Source of the DNA: an uncultured Alphaproteobacteria bacterium
GTDB lineage: Bacteria; Pseudomonadota; Alphaproteobacteria; RF32; CAG-239
Direction of reading: 5' to 3'
Length of the DNA: 64,000 nt
NCBI GenBank assembly: GCA_934271715.1
Contig: CAKQRZ010000001.1
Coordinates: 1-64,000 of the forward strand
In this document: piece by piece, positions 31,391 through 38,753 of the stretch
How the letters are laid out: the number at the start of each line of letters is the position of its first letter
Position numbering within the stretch: position 1 is the first letter of the stretch
Translations under genes and position numbers: made by a program
Notes under the pieces: model-generated
Database searches by the model: none
The model's input: the letters and a program-made list of their open reading frames with translations, nothing else
Told to the model about the DNA's origin: nothing

Positions 31391-31969
31391 ATGTCACTAA
31401 AACATAACATATTATATAGTTCGCTGTTGCTTCTTGGTGCTTGCGGTACAATTTTCAGCGGCTCATCACAAACAATCACATTTGATTCTAACATAAAAGA
31501 AAATATAGACATTTATGCAAACGGAGCTTTAGTCTGCACAAAAACTCCTTGCGTTGTAGATATTGACAGAGGCTCCGCGCCTTTGACAATTATCGCCAAA
31601 GCCAAAGGCTATGAAGATTCTGTAATGCAAGATAAAGCCAAAATCAATACGGTCTCTTGGGGAAATTTGCTGAGTGTTTATAGCTGGACTACAGATTTTG
31701 CCACCAGTTCAATGTGGAAATATTCCGAAAGCGGCGTTTACATCAATATGCGCAAAAAAGATATGACCACGGCTGAACTGAATAAGTATAACCATGACGC
31801 CAAAATCAAAGCTTTTGCTTTATATAATTTTGCTGAACTTAAGTTGGAAAATCCGGAATATACTGAAGCTTTGCAAGTTTTGGCTTCTAAAAATCAACAT
31901 GATTTAAATAATGTTATTCAACGCTCTGATACAGAGGTTGAATTGGCAAATAATTTGACTAATTCTTAA
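31391..31969 (+). CDS. Putative lipoprotein with PEGA-like domain
   Basis: The protein has 192 residues from ATG 31391 (AGGAAAGG upstream); a longer frame from 31331 runs through the leader RNA and is rejected. Signal MSLKHNILYSSLLLLGAC has lipobox LGAC (Cys18). Residues 28-75 (TFDSNIKENIDIYANGALVC, KTPCVVDIDRGSAPLTI) look like a PEGA-type beta domain with a disulfide. A hydrophobic stretch WGNLLSVYSW and a helical C-terminus follow. It is the only non-pilin gene behind the structured leader RNA, suggesting shared control with the pilins. Confidence 0.82.
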   Translation: MSLKHNILYSSLLLLGACGTIFSGSSQTITFDSNIKENIDIYANGALVCTKTPCVVDIDRGSAPLTIIAKAKGYEDSVMQDKAKINTVSWGNLLSVYSWTTDFATSSMWKYSESGVYINMRKKDMTTAELNKYNHDAKIKAFALYNFAELKLENPEYTEALQVLASKNQHDLNNVIQRSDTEVELANNLTNS

Positions 31970-31983
31970 AATATGCTTTATAC

Positions 31984-32020
31984 AAAAAGAGAGAAAGTCC
32001 GTTTAGAATTTTCTCTCTTT
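31984..32020. terminator. Bidirectional terminator between the lipoprotein gene and dnaJ
   Basis: AAAGAGAGAAA / TTTCTCTCTTT flanked by A's and T's, between convergent genes. Confidence 0.82.
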
Positions 32021-32038
32021 TTTCATTGCTGCTAAAAT

Positions 32039-33178
32039 TTATTTAAACAAGTCTTTTATGCGGTCAAAAAAGCTTTTCAGCTCCGGCTGGCACGAATCGT
32101 CTTTATTTTCGGCGCGGAAAGCCTCAATCAATTCTTTCTGTTTAGCGTTAAGCTTGGTCGGAATAATTACTTTCGTGCTGACATACAAATCGCCGCGGCG
32201 TTCCGAATCATAAAGGTGCATGCCTTGACCTTTGACTTTTATCAGGGTGTCGTTTTGAGTGCCGGCCGGAACTTCTACTTTAACTTTTGTCCCGTCAATC
32301 GCCGGAATTTCCACCGTGCCGCCCAAAATAGCGCAGCTGACAGAGATTGGAATCGCCGTGTATAAATCATCACCGTGACGTTCATAGAGTTTATGCGGCT
32401 CAACCACGATACCAACATACAAGTCACCGTTTTCACCGCCATGCACACCGGCCATGCCCTCGCCGGCAACGCGGATACGCATATTACTTTCAATACCGGC
32501 TTTAATATTTATTTTCAGCTTTTTATTGATTTTAACCTGACCGGCGCCGCGGCAATCCGGACAAGGCTCTTTAATCACACGCCCTGTGCCTTTGCAGTTT
32601 GGACATGTGGTTTCAAAAACAAAAAATCCGCCTTGCTGAGTGCGGACTTTGCCGCTGCCTTTGCAAGTCGGGCAAACTTCCGGCTCTTTGCCGTCTTTAG
32701 TGCCGTGGCCGTGACAGGTTTCACATTCTTTGGTAGTCGGAATAACAATTTCTTTTTCCACGCCGTTAAAAGCTTCTTCCAGCGTGATATTCAGATTATA
32801 GCGCAGGTCGCTGCCGCGCTGGCTGTAGGAGCGCTGACGTCCGGCGTTTCCGCCCATAAACTCCGAGAAAATATCGTTAAACACATCGGCAAACCCGCCG
32901 CCGCTAAAGTCAAATCCGCCGCCAAACGGATTGCCTCCGCCCATTCCGCCGCCGGTAAATGCGTTTTTGCCGTATTGATCATAAGCCGCGCGTTTTTGCT
33001 CGTCTTTCAAAACCTCATACGCTTCATTTATTTGTTTAAACTTTTGTTCAGCCTCTTTATTATCAGGATTTCTATCCGGATGATATTTCATCGCTTGTTT
33101 TCTAAATGCTTTTTTAATTTCATCAGCGCTGGCTGTCGTACTCACTTCCAGCAGGTCATAATATTCTGTTTCAACCAT
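32039..33178 (-). CDS. dnaJ: Chaperone DnaJ (Hsp40)
   Basis: The 379-residue cochaperone stimulates DnaK ATPase. The J domain has the HPD loop (MKYHPDRNPDN), followed by a Gly/Phe-rich linker (GGGMGGGNPFGGGFDFSGGG), four zinc CxxCxGxG motifs (CETCHGHG, CPTCKGSG, CPNCKGTG, CPDCRGAG) and C-terminal substrate-binding domains. It is on the same strand as dnaK but separated from it by a hypothetical gene and two terminators. Confidence 0.96.
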   Translation of the reverse strand: MVETEYYDLLEVSTTASADEIKKAFRKQAMKYHPDRNPDNKEAEQKFKQINEAYEVLKDEQKRAAYDQYGKNAFTGGGMGGGNPFGGGFDFSGGGFADVFNDIFSEFMGGNAGRQRSYSQRGSDLRYNLNITLEEAFNGVEKEIVIPTTKECETCHGHGTKDGKEPEVCPTCKGSGKVRTQQGGFFVFETTCPNCKGTGRVIKEPCPDCRGAGQVKINKKLKINIKAGIESNMRIRVAGEGMAGVHGGENGDLYVGIVVEPHKLYERHGDDLYTAIPISVSCAILGGTVEIPAIDGTKVKVEVPAGTQNDTLIKVKGQGMHLYDSERRGDLYVSTKVIIPTKLNAKQKELIEAFRAENKDDSCQPELKSFFDRIKDLFK

Positions 33179-33269
33179 TTTTCTCGTCCAAAAATTTCAT
33201 ATACCATCTACTTAGTTTTTTTATTTGCCGAATGCAAGACTAAAACAAAATCTTACACGATTTTAAAGC

Positions 33270-33307
33270 AAAAACAGCTCTGAAAATCAATTTCAGAACT
33301 GTTTTTT
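33270..33307 (-). terminator. Terminator between the hypothetical gene and dnaJ
   Basis: Minus-strand AAAACAGTTCTGAAA / TTTCAGAGCTGTTTT. It implies dnaJ has its own promoter or relies on readthrough. Confidence 0.72.
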
Positions 33308-33314
33308 GCAATTA

Positions 33315-34022
33315 TCACTCAGAATCCGCCTCACGCAAATCAGCTGCAATCTGATTATCAATTTTTATCTTTTCCAACCCATCCAGAAACTGCCCCTTCT
33401 TTTCAGGAAGTTTCATAGCTAAGACCGGATAGACAAATTTTTCCTCTATTGTATTGTCACCAAACAAGGCGTCATCTGTCATCCAATAGGGACTTGCTTC
33501 TTTCCAAAAGTCCAGCCAAACATAATAGAGACAATCCGCAGTGCTGAACGCATCGCTGCGAACTGTTTTATGCAGTTTTATGCAGGCGTCATCAATTTTT
33601 TTCTGCGACTTTGCCACCTTTAAATGCTGAAAACTGTCATACATGCAAATTTTTGAGTTAGGTTTTATTGTGTAATTATTCTTATACTCGATAAATTCAG
33701 CAATAAAACTCTCGGTTTGCCGAAACGTAAAAATTTTCACCATCTTATCATATAAGACCTGCCGCACCAAAGAATCCGGCATCTGGCAAAACTCGTTAAA
33801 GAATTTGATATATTTCAAAGCCTCTGAATAGAGCATTCTTTTTGCCTGAACAAAAATGTCGCCATAAACAACACCTAAGCTCGTATCCACCAACTCAACG
33901 ACGGCTTTAACTTTTTTATCTGCAATTAAATCAGCTGAAAAAGTATCGTCGTCATACCAAAACATACCGGCTTTAATTTTCGGGATGTTTTTCTGCGAAA
34001 ATTTAATAATATTGTTTGTCAT
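33315..34022 (-). CDS. Hypothetical protein between dnaK and dnaJ
   Basis: The 235-residue protein has no signal peptide. The N-terminal part is strand-rich (KIKAGMFWYDDDTFSADLIA, KKVKAVVELVDTSLGVVYGD) and is followed by helices (YSEALKYIKFFNEFC; LYYVWLDFWKEASPYWM). There is no catalytic motif that I recognise. No Shine-Dalgarno is evident before the ATG. It occupies the place where dnaK and dnaJ are usually adjacent, and it is bracketed by terminators on both sides, so it may be an independent insertion. Confidence 0.75.
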   Translation of the reverse strand: MTNNIIKFSQKNIPKIKAGMFWYDDDTFSADLIADKKVKAVVELVDTSLGVVYGDIFVQAKRMLYSEALKYIKFFNEFCQMPDSLVRQVLYDKMVKIFTFRQTESFIAEFIEYKNNYTIKPNSKICMYDSFQHLKVAKSQKKIDDACIKLHKTVRSDAFSTADCLYYVWLDFWKEASPYWMTDDALFGDNTIEEKFVYPVLAMKLPEKKGQFLDGLEKIKIDNQIAADLREADSE

Positions 34023-34090
34023 AAAAATTAAGAATTAAAAATTTAACATCTAACTTGAGTATATGTTTTTCAGGATAAATGTCAATAAGC

Positions 34091-34126
34091 AAAAAAATAT
34101 CCGTTTCATTACTGAAACGGATATTT
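34091..34126 (-). terminator. Terminator after dnaK
   Basis: AAATATCCGTTTC / GAAACGGATATTT with a minus-strand T-run. Confidence 0.88.
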
Positions 34127-34143
34127 TCTTTGACAAAGCAACG

Positions 34144-36060
34144 TTATTTAACTTCTTCAAAATCAGCATCAACCACGTTGTCATCTTTCTTTGGCTGTTC
34201 GCCAGAAGCCGCACCGGTATCAGCACCCTGTGCCGCACCTTGAGCGCCTTGAGCCTGCTGTGTTTTATACATAGCTTCGCCCAGTTTCATAGAAGCCTGC
34301 ATCAAAGCGTCGGTCTTAGACTTCAAGTCTTCAAGGTCTTCTTTTTCCATGCTGGCTTTTACGGCATCAACAGCGGCTGTAATGCTGTTTTTATCAGCTT
34401 CGGCAACCTTGTCGCCAAATTCCTTCAAGTTCTTTTCAACTTCATGAACCAGACTTTCGGCACGGTTTTTAGCATCTACCAATTCTTTTTGCTTTTTATC
34501 TGCTTCGGCATTGGCTTCGGCGTCTTTAACCATTTGGTCAATTTCGGCATCGCTCAAACCGCCGGAAGCTTGAATACGAATGGCTTGCTCTTTGTTGGTA
34601 GCCTTATCTTTGGCCGATACGTTTACAATACCATTGGCGTCAATATCAAAAGTTACCTCAATTTGCGGCATACCACGCGGTGCAGGCGGAATACCTACCA
34701 AATCAAACTGACCAAGCAATTTGTTGTGTGCGGCAATTTCACGCTCGCCCTGGAACACTCTGATTGTCACAGCGGTTTGCCCATCTTCGGCCGTAGAGAA
34801 TACTTGAGATTTTCTGGTCGGAATAGTAGTGTTACGGTCAATCAAACGAGTAAACACGCCGCCCAAAGTTTCAATACCCAAAGACAATGGGGTAACATCC
34901 AACAGCAACACGTCTTTGACATCGCCCATCAAAACACCGCCTTGAATAGCAGCACCGACAGCCACAACTTCATCAGGGTTTACGCCTTTATGAGGCTCAC
35001 GTCCGAAAATTTCTTTAACTTTTTCTTGAACTTTCGGCATACGAGTCATACCGCCGACCAAAATAACTTCGCTGATGTCGCTGGCTTTTAATCCGGCGTC
35101 TGCCAAAGCTTTCTGGCAAGGAATAGCGGTTTTTTCAATCAAATCGTCAACCAAAGATTCCAATTTAGCGCGGGTCAATTTGATGTTCAAGTGTTTAGGA
35201 CCTGTTGAATCCGCAGTAATAAACGGCAAGTTGATTTCAGTTTGAGTTGTTGAAGACAATTCAATTTTAGCTTTTTCGGCAGCCTCTTTCAAACGTTGTA
35301 AAGCAAGTCTGTCGCCGCGCAGGTCAATGCCGTTTTCTTTTTTGAACTCATCAGCCAAATAGTTGACAATACGTTGGTCAAAGTCTTCACCGCCCAAGAA
35401 CGTATCGCCGTTTGTGGCTTTAACTTCAAACACGCCGTCGCCGATTTCCAAAATGGAAACATCAAATGTACCGCCGCCGAGGTCATAAACCACGATTGTG
35501 CCGGAAGCTTTTTTATCCATACCATAAGCCAAAGCAGCAGCTGTCGGCTCGTTGATGATACGCAGAACTTCCAATCCGGCAATTTTACCGGCATCCTTAG
35601 TAGCCTGACGCTGTGAGTCATTGAAGTAAGCCGGAACCGTAATAACAGCTTTTTCTACTTTCTCGCCCAAATAGCTCTCGGCATATTCTTTAATTTTTTG
35701 CAAAACGATAGCAGAAATTTGAGACGGAGCATATTTTTGTCCTTTAACTTCTACCCAAGCATCGCCGTTGTCGCCCGGAATAATTTTAAACGGACAATGT
35801 TCCTTAAATTTTTCTACTTCCGGCGAATCATAACGACGGCCAATCAATCTTTTAATAGCAAACAAGGTATTTTCCGGATTGGTAACAGCCTGACGCTTTG
35901 CCGGATAGCCGACCAAACGTTCTGTATCTGTAAAAGCAACCATAGACGGCGTTGTGCGCGCGCCTTCGGAGTTTTCCAAAACTTTTGCGTCTTTGCCTTC
36001 CATAACGGCAAAGCAAGAGTTTGTTGTACCGAGGTCAATACCTATAACTTTATTACTCAT
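34144..36060 (-). CDS. dnaK: Chaperone DnaK (Hsp70)
   Basis: The protein has 638 residues from MSNKVIGIDLGTTNSCFAVM, with AAGGAGG 9 nt upstream. The longer open frame from 36123 overlaps the promoter. ATPase signatures GIDLGTTNSC, VYDLGGGTFDVSIL and VILVGGMTRMPKVQ, the linker VLLLDVTPLSLGIETLGG, and the C-terminal tail ending DDNVVDADFEEVK are present. It is the central heat-shock chaperone with DnaJ (32039). Upstream is an RpoH-type promoter. Confidence 0.97.
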   Translation of the reverse strand: MSNKVIGIDLGTTNSCFAVMEGKDAKVLENSEGARTTPSMVAFTDTERLVGYPAKRQAVTNPENTLFAIKRLIGRRYDSPEVEKFKEHCPFKIIPGDNGDAWVEVKGQKYAPSQISAIVLQKIKEYAESYLGEKVEKAVITVPAYFNDSQRQATKDAGKIAGLEVLRIINEPTAAALAYGMDKKASGTIVVYDLGGGTFDVSILEIGDGVFEVKATNGDTFLGGEDFDQRIVNYLADEFKKENGIDLRGDRLALQRLKEAAEKAKIELSSTTQTEINLPFITADSTGPKHLNIKLTRAKLESLVDDLIEKTAIPCQKALADAGLKASDISEVILVGGMTRMPKVQEKVKEIFGREPHKGVNPDEVVAVGAAIQGGVLMGDVKDVLLLDVTPLSLGIETLGGVFTRLIDRNTTIPTRKSQVFSTAEDGQTAVTIRVFQGEREIAAHNKLLGQFDLVGIPPAPRGMPQIEVTFDIDANGIVNVSAKDKATNKEQAIRIQASGGLSDAEIDQMVKDAEANAEADKKQKELVDAKNRAESLVHEVEKNLKEFGDKVAEADKNSITAAVDAVKASMEKEDLEDLKSKTDALMQASMKLGEAMYKTQQAQGAQGAAQGADTGAASGEQPKKDDNVVDADFEEVK

Positions 36061-36094
36061 AATTTTAAATCCTCCTTTTTCATTTCTAAAAATG

Positions 36095-36124
36095 TATATA
36101 GGGAGCGATTTTTGCCTATGCAAG
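36095..36124 (-). promoter_or_regulatory. Sigma-32 (RpoH) type promoter of dnaK
   Basis: Minus strand CTTG, 18-bp spacer, CCTATATA, matching the alphaproteobacterial heat-shock consensus (CTTG-N17/18-CYTATNT). No CIRCE element is seen. Confidence 0.75.
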
Positions 36125-36173
36125 AGCGGGCAGTATTTTTTTGAAAAAATTTTAATAAAGCCGTTTTAAAAAT

Positions 36174-36209
36174 AAAAAGACACCCTTTCTGCCAAAACAG
36201 AGAGGGTGC
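36174..36209 (-). terminator. Terminator after the first solenoid gene
   Basis: CACCCTCTCTG / CAGAAAGGGTG followed on the minus strand by TCTTTTTATTTT. Confidence 0.8.
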
Positions 36210-36220
36210 CTGATAAAAGA

Positions 36221-37318
36221 TTACTTAACGGTGCGTTTGAGAACTTCAAGCAGCAGACAGGTGTTAAAGCTTGCGTCGGTGCTGTGGTTTTTCAAATACA
36301 TTTCCACATAGTCAAAGCGGCAATTATTAACCCATTGCATCAGCACAGAATTTTTGAGTTTCTGATACTGAGCCAAAAGCTGCATTTCTTCATGGACATT
36401 GCGCTTAAACAAAGCCTCAACAACTTCATCGCTCAAAGAGTTCTGCTGCTTTATAAGGCGCTTAATTTCGTCCATATCGCCTTTAGCAACAACCGCCAGC
36501 TGAGCTTGTTCGCAAAGTTCGCTGTTGTTTTCAAGCAAACTCATCACGGCGCTGTGGCTGAAATTCTTGATGATTTCCAGCTGGAGCTTATCAGGAATAT
36601 CATTGTTATAGATATAGTCATCCAGCATGTCTATGTCATCAGCATAGCGGTGCAGATATTTCCAAGCTAACTCATCGTGCAAACGATTATTTTCGGCCAG
36701 ATAGCTGCTGGCTTTTTCATAGCCGCTGATGATAATCGTTTCAAGGATGGAGTTTGGAACAGCAATATTATGATTCTGCAGCTGCAGCATCATGGCGATT
36801 TCATCGTCATTGACGCGGTTGATAAGCAGACGCATCTGTGCTTCAGTAAGCCTAAGGCTGTTCACATTCAGAACTTCCATCATTTGAAAATGGGTGAAAT
36901 TCAGCAAAATATAGTTCATATCTTCCTCAGATATTTCACCTTTTTGCAGCAAACTTAAAAGAGCTTTAAAGTGTCCTTGCCGAATAATATCTGCAGCCGG
37001 AACATCATGGTTGTTTTGGCACAGCAGAGATATTTCATAGCTCTGATTGCGGTCAATTATAAGCTGTTTCAGCTTGCGGGTGGCGATAACTTTGTTTTTA
37101 AGCAAAGCCTCAATTTCCTTGGCGTCTCCTCTTTTTATCAAAGCTTCCTGCGCCTTGGCCGGAAAATCAAAACGGTATTCGGTTTTCAATCGCTCCATGA
37201 TGTGTTCATGATTGCCGTTCAAGACAAGATAATAGCCGTTTACCTCAAGGCGGGTCAGGATAAAAGTAAAGAATTTTACCAGAAACGCCCAGAATCTTTT
37301 AAATAAATTTGTAACCAT
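36221..37318 (-). CDS. Alpha-solenoid repeat protein (paralogue 1)
   Basis: The 365-residue protein begins with a hydrophobic stretch (FWAFLVKFFTFILT) that may associate with the membrane. The rest is degenerate helical repeats of about 25-35 residues with the pattern xALIKRGDAKEIEALLKNKV and AVVAKGDMDEIKRLIKQQ. This is related to the gene at 37441 by the same repeat logic (xIVxRGxxxEIxxLL). It resembles LRV/HEAT-like solenoids without matching one clearly. No Shine-Dalgarno is seen. Function is unknown; protein-protein interaction is likely. Confidence 0.8.
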   Translation of the reverse strand: MVTNLFKRFWAFLVKFFTFILTRLEVNGYYLVLNGNHEHIMERLKTEYRFDFPAKAQEALIKRGDAKEIEALLKNKVIATRKLKQLIIDRNQSYEISLLCQNNHDVPAADIIRQGHFKALLSLLQKGEISEEDMNYILLNFTHFQMMEVLNVNSLRLTEAQMRLLINRVNDDEIAMMLQLQNHNIAVPNSILETIIISGYEKASSYLAENNRLHDELAWKYLHRYADDIDMLDDYIYNNDIPDKLQLEIIKNFSHSAVMSLLENNSELCEQAQLAVVAKGDMDEIKRLIKQQNSLSDEVVEALFKRNVHEEMQLLAQYQKLKNSVLMQWVNNCRFDYVEMYLKNHSTDASFNTCLLLEVLKRTVK

Positions 37319-37393
37319 AAATATAAGTATTAAAGTTAATAATAAAATTTCAGCCTAAACTATACATTAAAAGGTAAATTTTGTCAATAATAT

Positions 37394-37433
37394 AAAAAAA
37401 CTTCCGCCGCATAAAATCGGAGGAAGTTTTTTT
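37394..37433 (-). terminator. Terminator after the second solenoid gene
   Basis: AAAAACTTCC / GGAAGTTTTT with flanking A and T runs. Confidence 0.82.
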
Positions 37434-37440
37434 GCTTAGT

Positions 37441-38667
37441 TCAGCGATGGGCTTTCATATACTTTGTCAGCAAATAGAAAGTCGGATTGTTCGGCACGCA
37501 GCGGGCGTAATTTTCCAGCAAATCATAGCGCTGTAAGTCTATCAGCTTATAGATATGGGCGTCGCTGATGTTTTTGCCGTCAATCAAAGCCTTGATTTCC
37601 TGCCCGACGTTGCGGCGCAAGATTTCGTCAACCGTATAGTCCGAAACCTTATAAATCCGCGCCAGACTGGAAATCTCATCTTTAGAGCCGCGGGTAAGAA
37701 TTTGTTTTTCAAACCATTCCTGCTTATTCCAATGTTTCAGCAGATGAGGCAGCTGGCCGGTGTGGCGCAGCAAAGCGAGAACTAATAATTCATCGCCTTT
37801 TTCCAGAACAGCCGCAACGACTTTTTCCGTAATCGGAGAGTAGCCGCGGCAATCAAGGTTAATAAACTTTGCGGCGCAAGAGTACAATTCAAGGTCAATC
37901 AAATGAACAATACCTTTTTCGGTGGCCAGAAAATCATTTTCTATAAACGCTTTAATCTCTTCCAGATTTCCGCGGAAAATAATTTTGTCACGGTCTTCAG
38001 GACTCAAATGAACCGGCGAGTTGCATTTTATTGACTGCATCAGAGCCATAATTGCCTCATGATGTCCGCAATCAATTATTTGAGAAACGCTTTCCTGCCT
38101 TTGCAAGCCGGACTTAATTGCCAAAGTTTGTTCAGCAGCTTTGCCGCGGGCAACGAGTGATTGTTCCAGCTCTTTAGAAACAGTAATATTCTTTGTTAGG
38201 AGAATTTCTATCTCGTCCTCAACACCTCTTTCAACAATGATGTTAGCAATCTCGGCAGAAATGCTTTGACAAAGGAGCAATGCTTTTATTTCATCGCTGA
38301 TGTTTCGCTTAACAATCATATTCTTCAGTTTCTCAGAAACTTTCTGGTTATACAGCAATAATCTGATACAGTCGCTGTTGCCTTGCTGCACAATCATTTC
38401 CGCAGCTTTGCCGCAAACAGACTGATGTGAAATCATATCTAAAGTCTCGGCAGGCAGCTGTTCTATTAAAAGAACTTGGTTTGCGTCGCTCAGGGTGCGT
38501 TTTCTGACAAAATAGCCTCTTAACTCAGCTTCATTATAGCGTAAAATAAGAGCCTTCTGCATTTTTTCCGAAAAATCATAGTCAGAATCCAGCAGCTGAA
38601 AAACTTCATCTACAGTACCTTTTTGCACTAGCTTTGCAAAGCGGTTATTAAAATAATTCCAAAACAT
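37441..38667 (-). CDS. Alpha-solenoid repeat protein (paralogue 2)
   Basis: The 408-residue protein is built from about ten helical repeats, clearest as NMIVKRNISDEIKALLLCQS and NIIVERGVEDEIEILLTKNI, and later KIIFRGNLEEIKAFIEND. It has no N-terminal hydrophobic segment, unlike paralogue 1. It is preceded by an A+T stretch without a Shine-Dalgarno. Both genes have their own terminators. Function is unknown. Confidence 0.8.
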   Translation of the reverse strand: MFWNYFNNRFAKLVQKGTVDEVFQLLDSDYDFSEKMQKALILRYNEAELRGYFVRKRTLSDANQVLLIEQLPAETLDMISHQSVCGKAAEMIVQQGNSDCIRLLLYNQKVSEKLKNMIVKRNISDEIKALLLCQSISAEIANIIVERGVEDEIEILLTKNITVSKELEQSLVARGKAAEQTLAIKSGLQRQESVSQIIDCGHHEAIMALMQSIKCNSPVHLSPEDRDKIIFRGNLEEIKAFIENDFLATEKGIVHLIDLELYSCAAKFINLDCRGYSPITEKVVAAVLEKGDELLVLALLRHTGQLPHLLKHWNKQEWFEKQILTRGSKDEISSLARIYKVSDYTVDEILRRNVGQEIKALIDGKNISDAHIYKLIDLQRYDLLENYARCVPNNPTFYLLTKYMKAHR

Positions 38668-38699
38668 AATGATAAAATTTTAGTGAAACAATAATAAAA

Positions 38700-38737
38700 A
38701 AAACACAGCCATTATATATCATGACTGTGCTTTTTTG
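38700..38737 (-). terminator. Terminator after the DUF2207-like gene
   Basis: CACAGTCATGA / ..GGCTGTG stem with long T-run on the minus strand. Confidence 0.78.
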
Positions 38738-38753
38738 TCAAGCTAATGTTTGT

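Noticed and set aside
32375..33283. 302-codon open frame antisense to dnaJ
   Set aside because: Shadow frame, low-complexity Phe/Ala-rich, no family resemblance.
34063..35091. 342-codon open frame antisense to dnaK
   Set aside because: Shadow of a highly biased coding sequence; covers the dnaK terminator and shows no domain.
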